NCBI GenBank assembly: GCA_020719945.1
Contig: DYPL01000008.1
Location: 1-59,143, forward strand
Direction: 5' to 3'
Source of the DNA: Turneriella parva
GTDB taxonomy: Bacteria; Spirochaetota; Leptospiria; Turneriellales; Turneriellaceae
DNA: 59,143 nucleotides
Made by a program: the position numbers and the translations under genes. Shown here piece after piece: positions 54,646 to 59,143 of this stretch (position 1 is the stretch's first letter; each line of letters starts with the position of its first letter). The notes under the pieces were generated by a model that was not told the DNA's origin, did no database searches, and saw only the letters and a list, made by a program, of their open reading frames with translations.

Positions 54646-56184
54646 ATGAAAATCAGTCCACGACGTATTGAAATCATGGACACCACTCTGCGCGATGGTG
54701 AACAGACTCACAACGTATCCTTTGCTCCGGGAGAAAAACTGCAACTTGCAAGAATTCTTCTCGGCATTGTCAATGTGGACAGAATTGAAGTAGCCAATGC
54801 CCGGGTGTCTGCAGGAGAAAAAGAATCCCTGACCAGAATCACCGACTGGGCTCTTCGCGAAGGCGGCGAATCCATGCTCGGCAGAGTGGAAGTACTCGGC
54901 CTGGTCGATGGTGGCAAATCTCTCAACTGGATTCACGAATCCGGGGGCCGCGTAATCAACCTGCTCACCAAAGGCTCTTTGAAGCATCTTGCCGGACAAC
55001 TTAAAAAAACACCGCAGGAACATTTTCGCGACATTGAAGCAGAATTAAAAATTTCCGATACCCTTGGCATTTCTGTAAATGTCTATCTCGAAGACTGGTC
55101 CAACGGCTACCGCGATTCCAGAGAATATGTGTACCAGATGATCGATTTTCTTTCTGGAACAAAAGTCAATAGAATTATGCTGCCAGATACGCTCGGTGTT
55201 TTGTATCCCTCCCGCGTTGCAGAAGCTTTTGAAGACCTCAGCCAGAAATATCCCAAATTCCATTTTGATTTCCATCCCCACAATGATTATGGTCTAGGGA
55301 CAATCAATTCTCTGGAAGCTGCGCGTTCCGGAGCAAAGGGTCTGCACGTGACTGTGAACACGCTGGGAGAGAGAACCGGCAATGCTTCCGTGGCAGAGGT
55401 AATTGCCGGAATCCACGATCATCTGCATTTCCAGACAGGAGTAAAAGAAGACTCGCTGTATATGGTGTCGCGCATGGTAGAGACGTTTTCTGGAAAACGC
55501 CTCGCTGCCAATGCGCCCATCGTGGGGGAGGACGTCTTTACACAGACTGCCGGCATCCATGCGGATGGCGACAAGAAAGGAAATCTGTACCACAATCCTC
55601 TGACTCCTTCCCGCTTTGGTCGAAAGCGTTCGTACTCTCTGGGGAAACTGGCAGGAAAAGCCTCTCTCGAAAAAAATCTGCATGACCTAGGCATCGAGCT
55701 TTCAGAAGAGAATCTCAAAAAAGTACTCACAAGAATTGTCGAACTTGGAGACAATAAAAAAACCGTTACGGTAGATGATCTGCCCTTTATTATTTCTGAC
55801 GTTCTAAAAACACCGGTAAACCAGAACATTACCATTGACCAGGCTGTTATTACATCGGGAAAGGGATTTTCTCCGGTCTGCTCCCTGGTGCTTACCTTCA
55901 ACGAAAAAGAATATTCCGTACAGGGAAGCGGAGACGGTGGTTACGACGCATTTTTTCAGGCTCTGCAAAAATTCGCCAATGAAGCCTCTTTGTCTCTGCC
56001 TCGTCTGGTAGACTACGAAGTGCGCATTCCACCCGGTGGACGAACATCCGCCATTGTAGAATGTACCATCACTTGGGAGATTTCCGGCGAAAAAATTTTA
56101 TCGACAAGGGGGGTAGATCCTGATCAAACGATTGCTGCTGTACGAGCAACGGAGATAATGCTCAATCGACTGCTGGAAAACTAA
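54646..56184 (+). CDS. cimA: (R)-citramalate synthase, Leptospira type
   Basis: Condenses pyruvate and acetyl-CoA to citramalate, entry to isoleucine without threonine. At 512 residues it has the HMGL-like TIM barrel (TLRDGEQTHNVSF with R16 and D17; HPHNDYGLG) and the C-terminal regulatory domain. Aligned by eye with the Leptospira interrogans enzyme, the residues that select pyruvate are kept: Leu84, Leu107 and Tyr147 (Leu81, Leu104 and Tyr144 in that enzyme). This favours citramalate over 2-isopropylmalate synthase. NAD kinase follows 2 bases after the stop. The start ATG has no clear Shine–Dalgarno site. Confidence 0.9.
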   Translation: MKISPRRIEIMDTTLRDGEQTHNVSFAPGEKLQLARILLGIVNVDRIEVANARVSAGEKESLTRITDWALREGGESMLGRVEVLGLVDGGKSLNWIHESGGRVINLLTKGSLKHLAGQLKKTPQEHFRDIEAELKISDTLGISVNVYLEDWSNGYRDSREYVYQMIDFLSGTKVNRIMLPDTLGVLYPSRVAEAFEDLSQKYPKFHFDFHPHNDYGLGTINSLEAARSGAKGLHVTVNTLGERTGNASVAEVIAGIHDHLHFQTGVKEDSLYMVSRMVETFSGKRLAANAPIVGEDVFTQTAGIHADGDKKGNLYHNPLTPSRFGRKRSYSLGKLAGKASLEKNLHDLGIELSEENLKKVLTRIVELGDNKKTVTVDDLPFIISDVLKTPVNQNITIDQAVITSGKGFSPVCSLVLTFNEKEYSVQGSGDGGYDAFFQALQKFANEASLSLPRLVDYEVRIPPGGRTSAIVECTITWEISGEKILSTRGVDPDQTIAAVRATEIMLNRLLEN

Positions 56185-56186
56185 AA

Positions 56187-57077
56187 ATGAACCGCGTGAT
56201 TCTCATCCACAAGCCAACCGGTGTTCAGCTCTACGAAGGAACCGGATTTATTGACACAATTGAAAAGGGTTCTCCAGAATACTTTTCCAAAATGCAAAAA
56301 GTTCATGATCACCATCTGCGCTCTCTGGATTCTCTAGTGTCCATTCTAACCAGTATTGGTATATCTCCCGAAGTGTACCGTAGAGACGATGCCCTTCCCG
56401 TTCTCGAAGAGGCAGATTTAATTGTATCACTTGGAGGAGACGGTACTTTCATTACCGCTTCCCACAGTTTGCAAAAGACTCCCATTCTTGGCATTAACTC
56501 GGTACCTTTTTCCAGCATTGGACACTACTGCTCTTTGTCGATCCATGGAACTGAAAGTTTTCCTTATATCCAGAGTACACTGGAAAGAATTGTCTCCGGA
56601 AAAGAAGAACCCGAAAAGATGACAAGACTCCAGTTGTTTGTTTCGGGAAAACCGCTACCCATTCCCGTTATTAATGATGTGTTGATTGCCGAAAAAAGTC
56701 CTGCTGCTACATCCCGTTATGTTCTTTTCTATAAGGGAAAATACGAAATGCAAAAATCTTCGGGAATATGGCTGGCTACAGCCACCGGTTCTACAGCAGC
56801 TTTCCGATCTGCTGGCGGAACACCCTTTGGAGACGATTGCCAGGCAGAGGGACGCCGCTTTGGATTCATTGTCCGAGAACAGTATAATTTTGGAAGAGAA
56901 TCCATACGCGCCGGCACAGTAGAGAAACCCGAAGATTTTCATCTTGTATCGGGAATGCCTAGTGGGAGGCTGTTCCTGGACGGCTCTCACAGTGAGTTTG
57001 AACTTACACCGGGACAGGAGCTGCGCATTGATTTTTACGAACACTCGCTGCGCGTATTCCGGGGAGCTTTATCTTAA
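56187..57077 (+). CDS. nadK: NAD(+)/NADH kinase family protein
   Basis: Phosphorylates NAD to NADP. The 296-residue protein has the diacylglycerol-kinase-like GGDGT at residues 83–87 (SLGGDGTFI), the NAD-binding ND at 163–164 (INDVLIAEKSPA), and GIWLATATGSTA in the position of the family's GxGPTGSTAY. The last is diverged (T-A-T instead of T-P-T). It is a distant member, so the NADK role is likely but not certain. It starts 2 bases after cimA. Confidence 0.82.
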   Translation: MNRVILIHKPTGVQLYEGTGFIDTIEKGSPEYFSKMQKVHDHHLRSLDSLVSILTSIGISPEVYRRDDALPVLEEADLIVSLGGDGTFITASHSLQKTPILGINSVPFSSIGHYCSLSIHGTESFPYIQSTLERIVSGKEEPEKMTRLQLFVSGKPLPIPVINDVLIAEKSPAATSRYVLFYKGKYEMQKSSGIWLATATGSTAAFRSAGGTPFGDDCQAEGRRFGFIVREQYNFGRESIRAGTVEKPEDFHLVSGMPSGRLFLDGSHSEFELTPGQELRIDFYEHSLRVFRGALS

Positions 57078-57131
57078 CGTGTAAGCAAAAAACTCCTCTT
57101 TAGACAGAAAAAAAAATCCGACATAAACACC

Positions 57132-59135
57132 ATGGCGAACCAGAATCGCATTTTTGATATTGAGGACGAGTACGTTCCTTCCCAACCGGAAGCTCCACGC
57201 GGGAGCAACTCTAAGGTATTCATCATTATTTTGTCCGCTGTTCTACTGGCAGGAATACTGGCCGGTGGAAGCTACTTTTTCCTTAAAGGAATGAAAAAAG
57301 AACATTCGGGAAAGTCGCGTCTCGATTTACCGGAAAGCCTTGAGAAACTCGAAAGCCAAAAAAAAATGCCGGACAGCATGCCAGAAGATCCCGACCTGCA
57401 GATTGCTGTTAGACAGTACCGGCTTGGTTATACCGAAGCGGCCAAAAAACTTTTCTCTGATATTATCGAGAAAGAGAAACCAGATTCTGTAAAATCTCTC
57501 GCTCTAACCTATCTGGGTATTATCTCCGACGATGAAGGGCGTTTTAACCTGGCCATCGATTTTTTCCGGAGGGCTATAAAATTTCAGTCCGATAATTTTC
57601 ATGCTCATTACAATCTCGCTATTGCGTATCGCCACAGAGGTATGTTCCGCGAGGCTATGGAGGAACTGGAGATTGCCGGAAAACTCAGACCAGACCAAAT
57701 TTCTGCCAGCATAGCAAAAGGCGAACTCCAGTATGAACAACAGAACTACGATGCTGCACTCGACACATTCCAAGGAATCTATAAAGAAGATAAAAGCCCT
57801 AATGCTTTGTACAACATGGGAATCGTCTATAAAAAGACTGGCAAAATGGCCGAGGCAAAATCTTCTTTTCTCGATGCGTTAAATCTTGCCGGAGCTGGAG
57901 AAGTAGCCTGGAAATCGGCATCGCAGCTTGGCATTCTGCACGCCACACAGGGGGATCTGGATAATGCAAAATACTATTTTGAAACAGCCATAAAACTTGC
58001 TCCCGCCAATGCCAAATATCATTACAATCTGGCACTTGTACTTCACCAGAAAAATGAAAACGATGCAGCGATTTTTCATCTCAATCGCGCCGTTGAGTTA
58101 GGAAGCAATAATCCGGAAATCTATGCCTATATTGGTCGGCTTTATACTGGTCTCGGCCAAACAGAAAATGCGGCGGCTACTCTCGAAAAAGGACTCAAGG
58201 ACTACCCCATGCATCCGGAACTGCGCAAACAATACGCAGATTCTCTTTTGGCCGCAGGGCGCTACCCAGAAGCCGAATCATGGCTCAAAAAAATGTACGC
58301 ATCTTCTGCCTCTACCCTCGAACGCGCAGAAATACTATATAATTTAGGACAGGTATACCAGGAACTGAAAGATTTTGAAAATGCCGTTACCGTACTCGAG
58401 CAAAGCCGCACGCTCAACCCCGGAAAGGAGGAGACTCTTGTGGCTCTTGCCGATGCCTATTCCCAGACGGGCGCCAATCACAAAGCCATAGCATTGTATC
58501 GCGAGGCTACTAAAATCAATCCTGATAACATTACGCTGCTGCGGGCCCAGGGGCGCATGTTTGTAGAACAGGGACTAATGGCAGAAGCAGAGGATACCTT
58601 TGAAAAGCTGGTAGAAAATCGCCTGAGAACCTCGGAAGACCTGCACTATGCCTACCAGTTTCTTGGCGATATTCACCGAAAAAGAAACCAGTGTGAAACG
58701 GCCATACCCTACTACCAAAAGAACGAAACTGTTCGCGAAAAAGATTACGCCTACCAGTCGTATATCGCCCAGGCAGAATGTTACCTCATCCTAGATAAAC
58801 CTGCTTTGTCTGCTCTCGAAAAAATTGAGCGCGCTGTGGCCATCAAACCGGATACGCTGGAGCCACGCATTCTCCTCGCCCGTGCTCTGGTGAAAGAAGG
58901 TTCCGGTGTATCGGGCGACCGTGCTCTCGAAGAGCTGACCCTCGCCATTGAAAAAGGTGGAACCCCCGAACTCCTTTCCCAAGCAATTTCTCTTCGCGGA
59001 ATTCTCTGGTATAAGCAGGGAATATACAACAAAGCGTTGGACGATTTTAACCGTGCGTTGGAACTCAATCCTAGCAATCCGGAAGCTTTCCAGAATCGAA
59101 AGGCTGCTCTGGCAAGATTAGAGGAGAGTTATTGA
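57132..59135 (+). CDS. Membrane-anchored TPR protein
   Basis: The 667-residue protein has a short cytoplasmic N-terminus (DIEDEYVPSQPEAP), one membrane segment at about 27–50, then at least twelve canonical TPR units, e.g. ALTYLGIISDDEGRFNLAIDFF and ALYNMGIVYKKTGKMAEAKSSF. The C-terminus carries a very typical unit, GIYNKALDDFNRALELNPSN. It is probably a periplasmic scaffold anchored in the inner membrane. The stop TGA overlaps an ATG for the next gene. Confidence 0.8.
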   Translation: MANQNRIFDIEDEYVPSQPEAPRGSNSKVFIIILSAVLLAGILAGGSYFFLKGMKKEHSGKSRLDLPESLEKLESQKKMPDSMPEDPDLQIAVRQYRLGYTEAAKKLFSDIIEKEKPDSVKSLALTYLGIISDDEGRFNLAIDFFRRAIKFQSDNFHAHYNLAIAYRHRGMFREAMEELEIAGKLRPDQISASIAKGELQYEQQNYDAALDTFQGIYKEDKSPNALYNMGIVYKKTGKMAEAKSSFLDALNLAGAGEVAWKSASQLGILHATQGDLDNAKYYFETAIKLAPANAKYHYNLALVLHQKNENDAAIFHLNRAVELGSNNPEIYAYIGRLYTGLGQTENAAATLEKGLKDYPMHPELRKQYADSLLAAGRYPEAESWLKKMYASSASTLERAEILYNLGQVYQELKDFENAVTVLEQSRTLNPGKEETLVALADAYSQTGANHKAIALYREATKINPDNITLLRAQGRMFVEQGLMAEAEDTFEKLVENRLRTSEDLHYAYQFLGDIHRKRNQCETAIPYYQKNETVREKDYAYQSYIAQAECYLILDKPALSALEKIERAVAIKPDTLEPRILLARALVKEGSGVSGDRALEELTLAIEKGGTPELLSQAISLRGILWYKQGIYNKALDDFNRALELNPSNPEAFQNRKAALARLEESY

Positions 59136-59143
59136 TGGTGTTG
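59135..59143 (+). CDS. Start of next gene (partial)
   Basis: The TPR gene's TGA overlaps an ATG at 59135 (TGATG). The window ends after three codons, so nothing can be said about the product. Confidence 0.3.

Overview
This is a 59-kb stretch of bacterial chromosome of moderate GC content. It is densely packed and carries mostly housekeeping genes. I see no insertion sequence, prophage, CRISPR array or rRNA. A spirochaete, most likely of or near the order Leptospirales, fits best. The citramalate synthase keeps the three pyruvate-pocket residues known from the Leptospira enzyme. A YaaR (DUF327)–bactofilin–M23 peptidase cluster, as I recall it from spirochaetes, is present. Many exported TPR proteins point to a diderm cell. 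This placement is inference; one small protein with a Type IX-secretion-like C-terminus would be unusual for a spirochaete.

Layout. 1–8.2 kb (+): thiC, aspS, a SirB1-like protein, a lipoprotein, then the division genes ftsQ-ftsA-ftsZ. 8.3–10.1 kb (+): a ComEC channel without its nuclease domain. 10.1–22.6 kb (−): one tightly packed run that reads sigma factor, membrane protein with a haem-c motif, topA, xerC, hslV, hslU, a 959-residue exported TPR protein and three exported proteins. 22.7–35.9 kb (+): a degenerate NtrC-type regulator, rsmD, an exported protein, a SpoIIE-type phosphatase with TPRs, ligA, trpA, pepA, mtnP, queG, two tRNAs with CAT anticodons and an SH3-domain protein. 35.9–44.7 kb (−): M23-like protein, bactofilin, YaaR, then nuoG, nuoI, dapD, glycogen phosphorylase and an unusual radical-SAM protein. 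44.9–46.3 kb (+): TatD-like hydrolase and tcdA. 46.2–54.3 kb (mostly −): membrane protein, thioredoxin, TPR protein, ispH, tRNA-Asp, infC, metK and a small membrane protein, with one + strand TPR/membrane protein. 54.6–59.1 kb (+): cimA, NAD kinase and a TPR membrane protein.

Functional themes. Cell division and shape are represented by FtsQAZ, bactofilin with a pseudo-peptidase, and XerC. Protein quality control is represented by HslUV and the TPR scaffolds. Translation is represented by AspRS, IF-3, QueG, TcdA, RsmD and initiator and elongator tRNAs. Methyl-cycle and amino-acid metabolism is represented by MetK, MTA phosphorylase, citramalate synthase, DapD and TrpA.

The best leads for something undescribed are the pseudo-AAA+ NtrC protein, the bactofilin-linked M23 protein lacking catalytic residues, the radical-SAM protein with a C-x8-C-x2-C motif, the secreted-protein cluster at 10.1–12.8 kb, the haem-motif protein beside the sigma factor, and a pair of related intergenic elements with a compensatory hairpin change.
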